This document shows, one piece after another, positions 7,350 to 15,902 of a stretch of DNA of 64,000 nt. The notes below the pieces were generated by a model that saw nothing but the letters and a program-made list of their open reading frames with translations, was not told the DNA's origin and made no database searches. This DNA comes from Hymenobacter aerophilus DSM 13606. GTDB lineage: Bacteria > Bacteroidota > Bacteroidia > Cytophagales > Hymenobacteraceae. A program made the position numbers and the translations under genes. The stretch spans positions 1 to 64,000 of the forward strand of contig NZ_KB907812.1 in the NCBI RefSeq assembly GCF_000382225.1, given 5' to 3'. How positions within the stretch are numbered: the first letter of the stretch is position 1; each line of letters opens with the position of its first letter.

Positions 7350-8936
7350 ATGCTTCCACGCATCCCCCTTTCCAAGGTGCTGGCGTTGGGTATAACGGCC
7401 TGCACGCTGGCCCCCCAACTTTCCCAGGCCCAGACATCTGAACGCAAGACCAACCTGAGCGTGTACTACAACTGGCTGCAGTACCACGGCGACCTGGGGT
7501 CGGAGTGGTTCAAGCACGACAAGGTGGAGTACGGCATTGGTCTGACCGTGAGCCGCTACATCGCGCCCGGCCTCGACATCGGCCTCGACCTGAGCTACGG
7601 CGACATGAAGTTCTCGGCCGACTACCCCAAGAACAAGCAGTACCAGTACCGCCGCTTCGATGCCAACGTGGTGAACGTGGGCATTCCGATCAAGCTGAAG
7701 CTCAACAACGGCTGGGCCATCAAGGAGGACGCGTTCATCGCACCTTATCTGGTGGTGCAGCCCGGCGTGTTCTTCGCCAGCCCCGACCTGTATGATATCA
7801 ACGACAGGGTGGTAAAGAACTCGGACGTGTACGCGTTCGATATTGCTGCCGCGGCCGGTATCAAGTTCAACTTCTCGCCCGCCGTGGGTCTGTTCATCCA
7901 GACCGGCCAGCACTACCCGCTCACCGACCGGGTGGACGGTATTGCGCAGAAGGGCAACATCAACGACCGGTACCTGCAGCATAAGCTGGGCCTGAGCTTC
8001 AACCTTGGCAAGATGGCCGATGAGGATGGCGACGGTGTATCGGACAAGAAGGATAAGTGCCCCGGCACCCCGGCCGGCGTGGCCGTGGACCTGAACGGCT
8101 GCCCGCTTGACGGCGACAAGGACGGCGTTCCGGATTACCTCGACAAGTGCCCGACCGAAGCTGGCGTAGCCGCCCTCGAAGGCTGCCCCGACCGCGACGG
8201 TGACGGCGTGCGCGACAGCGAAGACAAGTGCCCCGACACGCCCGGCAAAGCGGCCCTGCAGGGTTGCCCCGATGCCGACAACGACGGTGTAATTGATAGC
8301 GAAGACAAGTGCCCCGACACGCCGAGCGGCGTGCAGGTAGACGCCACGGGTTGCCCGCTTGATGGCGATGGTGACGGTGTGCCGGATTACCTCGACCGTT
8401 GCCCAACCCGTCCGGGCCCGGCCTCGAACAAAGGCTGCCCCGAGATGAAGGTGGAGGAGAAGAAGCGTCTGGAGGAAGCCACCAAGTTCATCCAGTTCGA
8501 GTTCAACAAGGCGGCCCTGAAGCCTTCGTCGTACCCAACGCTCGATGCCCTGTCGAAAATCATGCAGGACTACCCCGACTACTCCCTGAGCATTTCGGCC
8601 CACGCCGACAGCAAGGGTGCCGACGACTACAACCTGCGCCTGTCGGATGAGCGCGCCGCTTCGGCCCGTGCCTACATGCTCAGCAAAGGCGTATCGGCCG
8701 ACCGGATCGTGTCGAAAGGCTACGGCGAGTCGAAGCCGATTGCCAGCAACAGCACCGATGCCGGCCGTGCCCTCAACCGTCGCGTCGAGTTCGATGTGTA
8801 CCTGCCCGGCGACCCGAACCCCGCCGTTGAGAAGTATGGCCCGGCCCCCGAAATGACCGAGGCCCCGGCCGTAGCCCCCAAGGCTGCCCCGGTAAAGAAA
8901 GCCCCGGTTCGGAAGCCGGCCCCGCGCCGCAAGTAA
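7350..8936 (+). CDS. OmpA family protein with thrombospondin type 3 repeats
   Basis: 528 residues: signal peptide, an N-terminal outer-membrane beta-barrel (about 30-215), then several TSP3-type calcium-binding units (DGDGVSDKKDKCPGTP; DGVPDYLDKCPTEAG; DGDGVRDSEDKCPDTP and so on, about 220-365), then an OmpA C-terminal peptidoglycan-binding domain (FNKAALKPSSYPTLDALSKI; ISAHADSKGADDYNLRLSDE; NRRVEF) and a proline/lysine/alanine tail. It should link the outer membrane to the cell wall. A start at 7320 is also in frame, but 7350 gives a better signal peptide. A strong terminator follows. Confidence 0.9.
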   Translation: MLPRIPLSKVLALGITACTLAPQLSQAQTSERKTNLSVYYNWLQYHGDLGSEWFKHDKVEYGIGLTVSRYIAPGLDIGLDLSYGDMKFSADYPKNKQYQYRRFDANVVNVGIPIKLKLNNGWAIKEDAFIAPYLVVQPGVFFASPDLYDINDRVVKNSDVYAFDIAAAAGIKFNFSPAVGLFIQTGQHYPLTDRVDGIAQKGNINDRYLQHKLGLSFNLGKMADEDGDGVSDKKDKCPGTPAGVAVDLNGCPLDGDKDGVPDYLDKCPTEAGVAALEGCPDRDGDGVRDSEDKCPDTPGKAALQGCPDADNDGVIDSEDKCPDTPSGVQVDATGCPLDGDGDGVPDYLDRCPTRPGPASNKGCPEMKVEEKKRLEEATKFIQFEFNKAALKPSSYPTLDALSKIMQDYPDYSLSISAHADSKGADDYNLRLSDERAASARAYMLSKGVSADRIVSKGYGESKPIASNSTDAGRALNRRVEFDVYLPGDPNPAVEKYGPAPEMTEAPAVAPKAAPVKKAPVRKPAPRRK

Positions 8937-8954
8937 TTCCGGTTCCGGTAGATT

Positions 8955-8992
8955 GAAAAGCAGCCCGCTCGTCTGAGCGGGCTGCTTTTTTT
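8955..8992 (+). terminator. Intrinsic terminator after ompA-like gene
   Basis: Perfect stem GCAGCCCGCTC/GAGCGGGCTGC with a GTCT loop, followed by seven T residues. Confidence 0.95.
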
Positions 8993-9035
8993 ATGGCCTT
9001 TGGTGAAGAATCCAGGGGCTGGTAGAAAATAAGAT

Positions 9036-9422
9036 ATGGAAGCCCTGCGCCGGGATTTCGGCAGCAAGGCGGATGATGGTATTGCTTTGATTATCAGCGC
9101 CGGCAGCGAGCAGAAACCCGCCGTGCAGGACTTTCTGCGCAAGTACAGCATCTCGCTGGCCAGCGCGGCCACCGTCACGGCTGATCAAACCATCAACCGC
9201 GACTATTACCGCAAGCTGGTGGATGGCCAGGGGCTGACCGACGCCGAAATCGGGGGCCGGCTGCTGATGATTGACAAGGTGGAGGTGACGGCCGAACAGT
9301 TGCGGGCGCTGCCGGCCGGCGCGGTGTCGGCGCTGTCGATTAGCAACTCGCCCATCCCTAAATATGGCGAGCGTGGCCGAAAGGGTATGATTTTCGTAAT
9401 GACCAAGGACCGCGCAAAATAA
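9036..9422 (+). CDS. Small protein with TonB-plug-like C-terminus, unknown function
   Basis: 128 residues. The C-terminal part (LLMIDKVEVTAEQLRALPAG; ISNSPIPKYGERGRKGMIFV MTK) resembles the strand motif of TonB-dependent receptor plug domains (YGxxGxxGxIxVxTK), but no barrel follows. No signal peptide is evident at the chosen ATG. The next gene (9524-9907) carries the same motif, so the two are probably distant relatives that arose by duplication. Function is unknown. Confidence 0.6.
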   Translation: MEALRRDFGSKADDGIALIISAGSEQKPAVQDFLRKYSISLASAATVTADQTINRDYYRKLVDGQGLTDAEIGGRLLMIDKVEVTAEQLRALPAGAVSALSISNSPIPKYGERGRKGMIFVMTKDRAK

Positions 9423-9443
9423 ACCGTCGTTTCCGGAGTTTAT

Positions 9444-9479
9444 CCAGCGCCGCGGAGCCTTGTGCAACCGCGGCGCTGG
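9444..9479. terminator. Strong hairpin between two plug-like genes
   Basis: A perfect 12-bp stem CCAGCGCCGCGG/CCGCGGCGCTGG encloses a 12-base loop, with no T-run after it. It may be a weak terminator or an mRNA-stabilising hairpin. Confidence 0.5.
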
Positions 9480-9523
9480 CGTTGGTATCGTTGCGGTATA
9501 TCCCTCATTTTTAGCCTTTCGTT

Positions 9524-9907
9524 ATGTCTTTTTCGTTGTTAGTTGGCGCGGTGCTCGTAACGGCCGCCCTGAGTGTGGCCAATGTGGCCCGGGGCCAGGG
9601 CCAGCCGGCCGATGCGGCCGAAGCCCGCGTGGCTGCCGCGCCCAGCCTGTATTTTCTGGATGGGCAGCCCACCACCAAAAAGGCCATTGATGAGCTCAAC
9701 CGCCGCACCATTGCCTCGGTGAACGTAGTGAAGGGCACCGAGGCCGTCCGGATTTTTGGGGAGGAGGCCACCGAGGGCGTGATGATTGTGGTAACCAAGC
9801 GCAACGTAAGCTCGGCGGCCGTGGCCGAGTTCAACCGCCGCTACGATATCCGACCCGTAGAAACGCCGGCCGTCTCGACGCCGCCAACGCCGCCCGTGCA
9901 GCACTAG
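9524..9907 (+). CDS. Secreted small protein with TonB-plug-like motif
   Basis: 127 residues with an N-terminal signal peptide (LLVGAVLVTAALSVANVARG). The core reads SLYFLDGQPTTKKAIDELNR, then SVNVVKGTEAVRIFGEEATE and GVMIVVTKR. This is the pattern of a TonB-receptor plug fragment (LDG..., AxxxFGxxAxxGVIxVxTK), seen in Bacteroidota also in stand-alone proteins and at the end of M56/BlaR1-like proteins. No barrel or TonB box is present. It may bind a partner in the periplasm; function unknown. TATCGTTG at 9486-9493 is a plausible -7 box. Confidence 0.6.
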   Translation: MSFSLLVGAVLVTAALSVANVARGQGQPADAAEARVAAAPSLYFLDGQPTTKKAIDELNRRTIASVNVVKGTEAVRIFGEEATEGVMIVVTKRNVSSAAVAEFNRRYDIRPVETPAVSTPPTPPVQH

Positions 9908-10003
9908 CCGGGCAGCGGGCAGCCCGCGGCAGGTTGCGCCCCGAATTACCGTTCAGCGGAAAAGTCTCGTATAGAGAGCTTTCACCTTTTGAACGCCTAT
10001 CTT

Positions 10004-10312
10004 ATGTTCCGCTATCTTACGTTGGCCGCGCTGCTCACCGCCGGGGCCACCACGGCCGCTACGGCCCAGTCCACTCAACCCACTCAACCCACTCAAACTA
10101 CTCCCCAGGTGGAAACCCGCTTGGCGCCCGCTGACACCACCAACCGCGTAGAAGGCATTTATGTGGCGCCCGGCATGACCGGCGCCCCCAAGCAGCAGGT
10201 AATGACCGATTACGACAACAACCCGCTGAAAAAGGCCACGCCCGCCAAGCGCAAATCATCGACGCTTTCGGCCGATGAGCCGCGCAAAACCACGCCCGCG
10301 CGCCGGCCTTAA
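10004..10312 (+). CDS. Secreted small hypothetical protein
   Basis: 102 residues: signal peptide (MFRYLTLAALLTAGATTAAT), then a low-complexity QPTQPTQ stretch encoded by ACTCAACCC-type short tandem repeats, then a polar, lysine-rich tail. No recognised domain. It resembles other small secreted proteins in this window (11040, 13400) in size, signal peptide and basic C-terminus. Confidence 0.6.
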   Translation: MFRYLTLAALLTAGATTAATAQSTQPTQPTQTTPQVETRLAPADTTNRVEGIYVAPGMTGAPKQQVMTDYDNNPLKKATPAKRKSSTLSADEPRKTTPARRP

Positions 10313-10396
10313 ACGGGCCACCGGCCAACGCCGGGCCCGCTAGGCGCGTATGGCAGCGGACCACCCGGTGTGCCGGGCCCACCAGACCCTGCCCGC

Positions 10397-10816
10397 ATGA
10401 CGACTGCCTCTGCCTCGCTCGCCGACTTCCTCGACCTCACCCACCGGCCTGATCTGGGCATTATTGCCGCCCGCTGGCTGCGGCCCACCACTTCGGGCGA
10501 GCTGCGGGCGGGCTACCAGCTGCTGCTGCGCCACGCCGGCAGCTGCAGCGCCTGCCACTGCTGGCTGATTGACGCCCGCCGCCGCGTGCGGGTTGATGCG
10601 GGCGACGTGCACTGGCTGACCGAGCAGTTCTACCCCACGCTGCGCCAGCACCTGGGCCACCACGTCTTCCTGGCTTTCCTGGTGGCCCCCTACCAACTCG
10701 ACGACGTGCACGACGACACGCTGCCGCCCCTGCCCCACACCCACGGCGACTACTGCTCGGTGCACCAGTTCACCGATGAAGGTGAAGCTGTGCGCTGGCT
10801 TTGCTCGCGCCGCTAG
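10397..10816 (+). CDS. Conserved small protein, paralogue 1 of 3 (STAS/SpoIIAA-like pattern)
   Basis: 139 residues. It shares a pattern with the products at 14281-14688 and 61658-62050: an N-terminal 'YRPDL..L..RW' segment (here HRPDLGIIAARWL), 'GYQ.LL..A', 'C..WLID.R.R', 'D..WL...F.P.L' and a C-terminal 'F.DEGEAVRWL'. The alternating strand/helix layout and the WLIDARRR strand resemble STAS/SpoIIAA-like folds, which is inference. No signal peptide. A GTG start at 10370 is possible, but the ATG at 10397 aligns with the paralogues. Confidence 0.65.
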   Translation: MTTASASLADFLDLTHRPDLGIIAARWLRPTTSGELRAGYQLLLRHAGSCSACHCWLIDARRRVRVDAGDVHWLTEQFYPTLRQHLGHHVFLAFLVAPYQLDDVHDDTLPPLPHTHGDYCSVHQFTDEGEAVRWLCSRR

Positions 10817-11039
10817 GTGGCTGAAGCCCATTTTTGTATTATGAGAGGAATAGCAGATGTTATTACCTGCTATAGAACAATTTTTCGCCGGTTTTTCTGA
10901 CCGTGCAAAAGATTCGTGGAAAGATGAATTTTTATAGTGCCTGCGTTTCGTTTACCTTCATTGTGAGTTAGCTACACTCTGATCGAGTTAGCTTAATCAC
11001 TTTCCGCAGGCCCTTTCTTCCATCCTTTCCTTCTTCTCT

Positions 11040-11375
11040 ATGTTCAAAACCCTACTTTTCCTGCTGCTGGCTTTTGCCATGATGCTGCAACCCGGCGCGG
11101 CCCGCGCCACCACGGTTGTAAGGGCCACGGCAACTAACGGTGCGGCGCTGCTGGCCCCGGCCGCCGATGCCGCCGCGACCGAAGCCGGTTTTTTCCGGCG
11201 CACACCCCGCAAGGGCCGCCCCAACTACATGCGCTATAAGGGCGACGCCCGCAAGAAGATGAAGAAGCTCGGGCCGGTGCGCCGCTGGAAGCTCCGCCGC
11301 AAGGCCCAGGCCAAGCGCCGCGCTCATGGTCCGAGCGTGAAGGCCGGGGCCCCAACCCGGGTTATAAAAAAATAG
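11040..11375 (+). CDS. Secreted basic small hypothetical protein
   Basis: 111 residues: signal peptide (MFKTLLFLLLAFAMMLQPGA), an alanine-rich segment, then a very basic second half (KGDARKKMKKLGPVRRWKLR RKAQAKRR). No recognised domain. The 223 bp before it are AT-rich compared with the neighbourhood and contain no gene; a promoter is likely there, but I cannot pick one box with confidence. A strong terminator follows. Confidence 0.65.
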   Translation: MFKTLLFLLLAFAMMLQPGAARATTVVRATATNGAALLAPAADAAATEAGFFRRTPRKGRPNYMRYKGDARKKMKKLGPVRRWKLRRKAQAKRRAHGPSVKAGAPTRVIKK

Positions 11376-11393
11376 CTGGTCCGGCCAGTCTGC

Positions 11394-11427
11394 AAAAGCC
11401 GCTTCCTGAACAGGGAGCGGCTTTTTT
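11394..11427 (+). terminator. Intrinsic terminator
   Basis: Stem AAAGCCGCTTCCT/AGGGAGCGGCTTT with a GAAC loop followed by a T-run, about 20 bp after the stop codon of the 11040 gene. Confidence 0.9.
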
Positions 11428-11633
11428 GGCTTTTAGCCGCCCGCCGTATCGGCCAACCAAACCCGGTGGAGCGCGTTTAGCCAGCAGCGGCCGCCCCGAA
11501 ACCAGCGGTGGCCCGCACCTGCTACGCCCGGCTCCGGGGCCCGGTAACGCTCTGGTCTGATGGACGCTTTGGGTGTTGCAGCCCGTGTTGCAGCCCGGAC
11601 GGGGCAGGCCTTATATTAACTCTTCTTGATTGC

Positions 11634-13166
11634 ATGACTGAAGTAATTGAAATCCGCCATTTGCGGGCCGACGACTATGAATCCTTTAACGCGGCCATGC
11701 GGCGCGCCTACCCCGAAATGGGCAGCTACTGGCCCGCCGAGTCGCTGGCGCGGCTGCGGGAGCTGTTTCCGGAGGGTCAGCTGGTGGTGACGCTGAACGG
11801 GGCCGTGGTGGCGGCAGCGCTGGCCATTATTGTAGTGCGCGCCAAGTACTCCGACGAGCACACCTACCGTCAGATTACCGGCGACTACACCTTCAGCACC
11901 CACGACCCCAACGGCGACACGCTCTACGGCATCGAGGTGTTTGTGGACCCCGAATACCGCGGGCGGCGGCTGGCGCGGCGGCTGTATGAGGCCCGCAAGG
12001 AGCTGTGCGAGCGGCTCAATTTGCAGGCCATTGCGTTTGGGGCCCGCATTGCCGGCTACCGCGAGTACAAGGAAACCATGACGCCCCGCGAGTACGTGCA
12101 GCAGGTAAAGCAGCGCGCCATCGTCGACCCGGCCCTCAACTTTCAGCTGGCCAACGACTTTCACCCGGTGCGCGTGATCCGGGGTTACCTGCCCGGCGAC
12201 GAGGCCTCGGGCAACTACGCGCTGCTGATGCAGTGGGACAACATGCTGTACCACGAGCGGCCGGCCAGCGCCGTGGCGCCTAAAACGCAGGTGCGCCTGG
12301 GCCTGGTGCAGTGGCAGATGCGCCTCTACGATGGCCTCGAAGACCTGTTTCAGCAGGTGGAGTACTTTGTGGATGCGCTGGCCGCGTACCGGGCCGACTT
12401 CGCGCTGTTTCCGGAGCTGTTTCATGGGCCGCTGATGGCTGAAACCAACGAGCTGGCCGAAATCGACGCCATTCGCAAGCTCAGCCAGTTCTCGCCCGAA
12501 ATCCTGCGCCGCTTTACGCAGCTGGCCGTGAAGTACCACATCAACATCATTACCGGCTCGATGCCCGAGCTGGGCGACGACGGGCAGCTGCTGAACGTGG
12601 GCTACCTGTGCCGCCGCAACGGCACGACCGAGCGCTACGAGAAAATCCATGTAACGCCCAACGAGGCCAAATACTGGGCCCTGAAGGGTGGCAACCGCCT
12701 CCAGACTTTCGATACCGACAGCGGCCGGGTGGGCGTGCTCATCTGCTACGATTCGGAGTTTCCGGAGCTGGCCCGCCTGCTGGCCGACCAGGGCATGGAC
12801 ATCCTGTTCGTACCCTTCCTGACCGACACCCAGACGGCCTACTCGCGGGTGCGGCACTGCGCTCAGGCGCGGGCCATCGAAAACGAGTGCTACGTGGCCA
12901 TTGCCGGCTCGGTGGGCAACCTGCCCCGCGTGAAAAACATGGACATTCAGTACGCCCAGTCGGCCGTGCTCACGCCCTGCGACTTCTCGTTTCCCAACAC
13001 CGGCGTCAAGAGCGAGGCCACGCCCAACACCGAAATGATTCTGGTAACCGACGTCGACCTGTCGATTCTCGATAAGCTGCGCCAGCAGGGCAGCGTGCAG
13101 AACCTGCGCAACCGCCGCCACGACGTGTACTCGCTCAGTTCGGCCGAGCTCATGCCCAAACACTAG
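11634..13166 (+). CDS. Fusion of GNAT N-acetyltransferase and carbon-nitrogen hydrolase (nitrilase) domains
   Basis: 510 residues. Residues 1-215 form a GNAT acetyltransferase (IRHLRADDYESFNAAMRRAY; acetyl-CoA loop VFVDPEYRGRRLARRLYEAR). Residues about 220-505 form a nitrilase-superfamily amidase with the catalytic triad visible: Glu in ALFPELFHGP, Lys in RYEKIHVTPNE, Cys in VGVLICYDSEFPEL. This two-domain architecture is known in several bacterial phyla, and its substrate is not settled; an acylated amide or polyamine is possible. It is cytoplasmic. The ATG at 11634 begins exactly at the GNAT domain. Confidence 0.88.
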   Translation: MTEVIEIRHLRADDYESFNAAMRRAYPEMGSYWPAESLARLRELFPEGQLVVTLNGAVVAAALAIIVVRAKYSDEHTYRQITGDYTFSTHDPNGDTLYGIEVFVDPEYRGRRLARRLYEARKELCERLNLQAIAFGARIAGYREYKETMTPREYVQQVKQRAIVDPALNFQLANDFHPVRVIRGYLPGDEASGNYALLMQWDNMLYHERPASAVAPKTQVRLGLVQWQMRLYDGLEDLFQQVEYFVDALAAYRADFALFPELFHGPLMAETNELAEIDAIRKLSQFSPEILRRFTQLAVKYHINIITGSMPELGDDGQLLNVGYLCRRNGTTERYEKIHVTPNEAKYWALKGGNRLQTFDTDSGRVGVLICYDSEFPELARLLADQGMDILFVPFLTDTQTAYSRVRHCAQARAIENECYVAIAGSVGNLPRVKNMDIQYAQSAVLTPCDFSFPNTGVKSEATPNTEMILVTDVDLSILDKLRQQGSVQNLRNRRHDVYSLSSAELMPKH

Positions 13167-13189
13167 GCAAGGACTCGGCCGGAAAGCGT

Positions 13190-13282
13190 CTGTCATCCTG
13201 AGCGTAGCGAAGGACCTATACAGAAGGTAACATCTAAAATTAGTATTGCTGTACAGGTCCTTCGCTCCGCTCAGGATGACAG
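13190..13282. repeat. Dispersed palindrome, family A
   Basis: Left arm CTGTCATCCTGAGCGTAGCG plus AAGGACCTATACAG; right arm is its mirror with a GGA instead of GTA turn and one extra substitution (TACAGGTCC). The loop is AT-rich. It lies 24 bp after the stop codon of the GNAT-nitrilase gene. Confidence 0.93.
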
Positions 13283-13399
13283 CACTTCCTTCAGTTCCAA
13301 GCTCCTCACATCAACCGCCAATGCCCAACGCCACCGGCCCGGCGGCCGTAACAACCAGCGTGGGCGCTGTGCCCATCCTCACCTTAGCTCCTTCTTGCC

Positions 13400-13738
13400 A
13401 TGTTTCGTTTCCTGACTGCCGCCGCTGTTCTATTGCTGGCCGGCCTGAGTGCCCCGCTCGCCACCCGCGCCCAGAACCGCCCGCTTACCACGCCCACCCG
13501 CTACCAGCCCACCGAGCGCATCAGCCCGGTGCCGGGGGTGGTGCTGCCCACGGGAGCGGGCCAGGGCAGCGCCCAGCCGCTGCCGGTGCCGGCCGTTGAG
13601 CCCAACGCCAAGCTGCCCATGCCCCAGGTGCAGTTCGGCCAGGTAAGCGCCGATTCGGTGCAGATGCAGCCGGCGCCAACTGTCCCCGAAAAACCTATAC
13701 GCAAGCGGAAGCGCAGTTCGCGCATCCCCCGCCCGTAA
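13400..13738 (+). CDS. Secreted proline-rich hypothetical protein
   Basis: 112 residues: signal peptide (FLTAAAVLLLAGLSAPLATR), then a proline/valine/glutamine-rich sequence and a basic C-terminus (KRKRSSRIPRP). No domain recognised. The size and the N-terminal MFR(Y/F)LT sequence resemble the 10004-10312 product, and the two may be diverged paralogues. Confidence 0.6.
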   Translation: MFRFLTAAAVLLLAGLSAPLATRAQNRPLTTPTRYQPTERISPVPGVVLPTGAGQGSAQPLPVPAVEPNAKLPMPQVQFGQVSADSVQMQPAPTVPEKPIRKRKRSSRIPRP

Positions 13739-13766
13739 GCGCGCCCAGCGCCAGCCCGGCGTAGCT

Positions 13767-13837
13767 TAAAAAAGGCGGCGCCCCGTCAGCCCCAAACCAG
13801 TGGAAAACCACTGCCCGGGGTTGTGGGGGCGCCGCCT
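13767..13837 (-). terminator. Intrinsic terminator of the lipoprotein gene
   Basis: Read on the minus strand: a 12-bp stem AGGCGGCGCCCC/GGGGCGCCGCCT with an inner hairpin, followed by TTTTTTAAG. It lies just downstream of the 13860-14114 gene. Confidence 0.8.
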
Positions 13838-13859
13838 GATCGTTTGGGGTGGTGGCCGG

Positions 13860-14114
13860 TTACTTTACTTTCACGGTACCATCGTCGGCATCCTGCTTTA
13901 CTTTGTTGCCATCGGCGTCCTTTATCTTGATGTCGCCATCGGCCTGCTTCTTGATTTTGCTGCCGTCGTCGGCTTTGATGGTGGTGCCGGCCGGCAGGTC
14001 GGCGGCCTGTTCCATGGGGGTTTCGGGGGCGGGCGTGCTGGCGGGCGTTTCGGTGGTTTGCGAGCAGGCGCCGAGCAGCAGGGCAGTACTCAGCAGAAGC
14101 GACAGTCGTTGCAT
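13860..14114 (-). CDS. Small lipoprotein with KxDGxxIK repeats
   Basis: 84 residues from the ATG at 14114. The signal peptide ends in the lipobox LLLGAC. After a Thr/Pro/Glu spacer the rest is repetitive: TTIKADDGSKIKKQADGDIK, IKDADGNKVKQDADDGTVKV. This spaced 'DG' strand-turn pattern recalls the DUF6799-like protein at 5229-5630 but is shorter. Probably an outer-membrane lipoprotein of unknown function. A longer start at 14195 adds sequence that breaks the signal peptide and is rejected. Confidence 0.65.
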   Translation of the reverse strand: MQRLSLLLSTALLLGACSQTTETPASTPAPETPMEQAADLPAGTTIKADDGSKIKKQADGDIKIKDADGNKVKQDADDGTVKVK

Positions 14115-14280
14115 AACTAAAGGGAACGGGGAGAGAAAAGCCGGCAGCCCCGCGCGGGCGGCCCGGCTCCTGCATACGGAGCGGGCGGGCGCCATGTTGG
14201 CTTCGGGCCGGCGGGCGGCGTGGCGCCCCCGATTTGCCGGGTCGCCGCTTTCCGTAACTTTGTTTCCTAGCTCACTTACA

Positions 14281-14688
14281 ATGCCCTCCGCTACCCCCGC
14301 CGAACTGCTCCAGCTTGCCTACCGCGCCGACCTCGACCTGCTGGTGGGCCGTTGGACCCACGAGCCCGACACGTCGCTGCTGCCCGCTGCTTACCAGCAC
14401 CTGACCCGCGAGGCCCTGGCCAGCAACTGCCGCTACTGGCTGCAGGACATCCGTCGCCGCGTGGTGAACGACCCGCCCACCACCCGCTGGCTGCTGGCCG
14501 ACTATTTCCCCGACATGGCCCGCCGCCTTGGTGGCCTGCGCGTGGCCTACCTCACCAGCCCCGCCCTGCTGGCTCACGTCATGGCCGACCCCGGCTTCAA
14601 GCCCCTGGAATACTACGCCGACAAACCCTACCAGGTGCATTTCTTCGGCGACGAGGGCGCGGCGGTCAGTTGGTTGAAAGAGGTGTAG
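14281..14688 (+). CDS. Conserved small protein, paralogue 2 of 3 (STAS/SpoIIAA-like pattern)
   Basis: 135 residues (AYRADLDLLVGRW; AAYQHLTREALASNCRYWLQ; DIRRRVVNDPPTTRWLLADY; VAYLTSPALL; VHFFGDEGAAVSWLKEV). It shares spacing and key residues with 10397-10816 and 61658-62050. The conserved WLxDxRxR strand and terminal F-x-[DE]-E-x-x-A-x-x-WL are seen in all three. No signal peptide; function unknown. Its TAG stop is provided by the first bases of the palindrome at 14685-14773. Confidence 0.65.
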   Translation: MPSATPAELLQLAYRADLDLLVGRWTHEPDTSLLPAAYQHLTREALASNCRYWLQDIRRRVVNDPPTTRWLLADYFPDMARRLGGLRVAYLTSPALLAHVMADPGFKPLEYYADKPYQVHFFGDEGAAVSWLKEV

Positions 14689-14773
14689 AGACGCGACCCT
14701 TCGCGTCTCGGCGTTGCTGACGTTGTTTAGGTGAGCTGTTCAACCCCAAGACGCGATGGGTCGCGTCTCTACA
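14685..14773. repeat. Dispersed palindrome, TAGAGACGCGACC family
   Basis: The left arm TGTAGAGACGCGACCCTTCG and CGTCTC is mirrored by AGACGCGATGGGTCGCGTCT and CTACA on the right. Each arm is itself a hairpin (GAGACGCGA/TCGCGTCTC in the perfect arm). The second copy is at 53329-53434. The left end overlaps the upstream stop codon. Confidence 0.9.
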
Positions 14774-14792
14774 TCGTTCAAAATCAACTGAT

Positions 14793-15881
14793 ATGCTCAC
14801 CCCCGAAGAAACCCGCCGCTACCGCCGCCACCTGCAGCTACCCGAAATCGGCGAGGCGGGCCAGTTACTGCTGAAGGCGGCGCGGGTGCTGGTGGTGGGC
14901 GCGGGCGGATTGGGCTGCCCGGTACTGCAGTACCTGGCCGCCGCCGGCGTGGGCACGCTGGGCATCATCGATGCCGATGTGGTGGAGGAGAGCAACCTGC
15001 ACCGCCAGATCCTGTTCGGGCCCACCGACGTGGGGCGCCCCAAGGCCGCAGTGGCCGCCGAGGTGCTGGCGCGGCTGAACCCGCTGGTGGCAACCGAGGT
15101 GCACGCGCTGCGGCTCGATGTGGGCAACGTGCGGGCGCTGGTAGACGCCTACGACGTGGTGGTGGACGGCACCGACAACTTCGCCACCCGCTACCTGCTC
15201 AACGACGCCTGCGTGCTGCTGGGTAAGCCGCTCGTGTCTGGGGCCATCTACAAGTTCGAGGGGCAGGTGAGCGTGTTCAACTACCGGGGCGGGCCCACCT
15301 ACCGCTGCCTGTTTCCGGTGCCGCCGGGGGTGGAGGAGTCCCCCAACTGCTCGGCTACCGGCGTGCTGGGGGTGCTGCCCGGCGTGGTGGGCACGGCCCA
15401 GGCCACCGAAACGCTCAAGGTGCTGCTGAACCTGGGCGAGGTGCTGAGTGGCCGGCTCTGGCTGTTCGACGCCCTCACGTTTGCCACGCGCACCCTGCGC
15501 TTTGCCCGCCGCCCCGAGCAGGCGGTCCTGCACCTGGGCACCGCCGACCCCGCCGCCTACGCCGAGCTGTGCCAGCCGGCCCTGCCCACCATCACGGCCG
15601 CCGAGCTGCGCCACGCCCTGGCCGGCCCCACCGCCCCGCTACTGCTCGACGTGCGCGAACCCCACGAGTACGGCGCCGGCCACCTGCCCAATGCCGTGTC
15701 GCTGCCCCTGAGCCAGCTGGAGGCCCGCGCCGCCGAGGTGCCTGCCACCGGCCCCGTGGTGGTATACTGCCAGGCCGGCACCCGCAGCGCCCAGGCCGTG
15801 GCCCGCCTGCAAGCCGGCCTGGGGTTGATGAACCTGCAAAGCCTCGAAGGCGGGATACAGGGATACGGGGAGGAGTTTTGA
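14793..15881 (+). CDS. moeB: ThiF/MoeB-type adenylyltransferase with C-terminal rhodanese domain
   Basis: 362 residues. Residues 1-245 are an E1-like adenylyltransferase: nucleotide-binding loop VLVVGAGGLGCPVLQYLAAA, Arg in NLHRQILF, DGTDNFATRYLLND, and the SATGVLGVLPGVVGTAQATE segment. Residues about 265-362 are a rhodanese domain with the active-site loop VVYCQAGTRSAQA. Such MOCS3/MoeBR-type proteins adenylate and sulfurate MoaD and sometimes ThiS. The genomic position at the head of the Moco locus supports a role in activating the MoaD product at 19661-19903; a dual role in thiamine synthesis cannot be excluded. Confidence 0.88.
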   Translation: MLTPEETRRYRRHLQLPEIGEAGQLLLKAARVLVVGAGGLGCPVLQYLAAAGVGTLGIIDADVVEESNLHRQILFGPTDVGRPKAAVAAEVLARLNPLVATEVHALRLDVGNVRALVDAYDVVVDGTDNFATRYLLNDACVLLGKPLVSGAIYKFEGQVSVFNYRGGPTYRCLFPVPPGVEESPNCSATGVLGVLPGVVGTAQATETLKVLLNLGEVLSGRLWLFDALTFATRTLRFARRPEQAVLHLGTADPAAYAELCQPALPTITAAELRHALAGPTAPLLLDVREPHEYGAGHLPNAVSLPLSQLEARAAEVPATGPVVVYCQAGTRSAQAVARLQAGLGLMNLQSLEGGIQGYGEEF

Positions 15882-15902
15882 ATTGGGCGGCGGGCAACGG
15901 CG

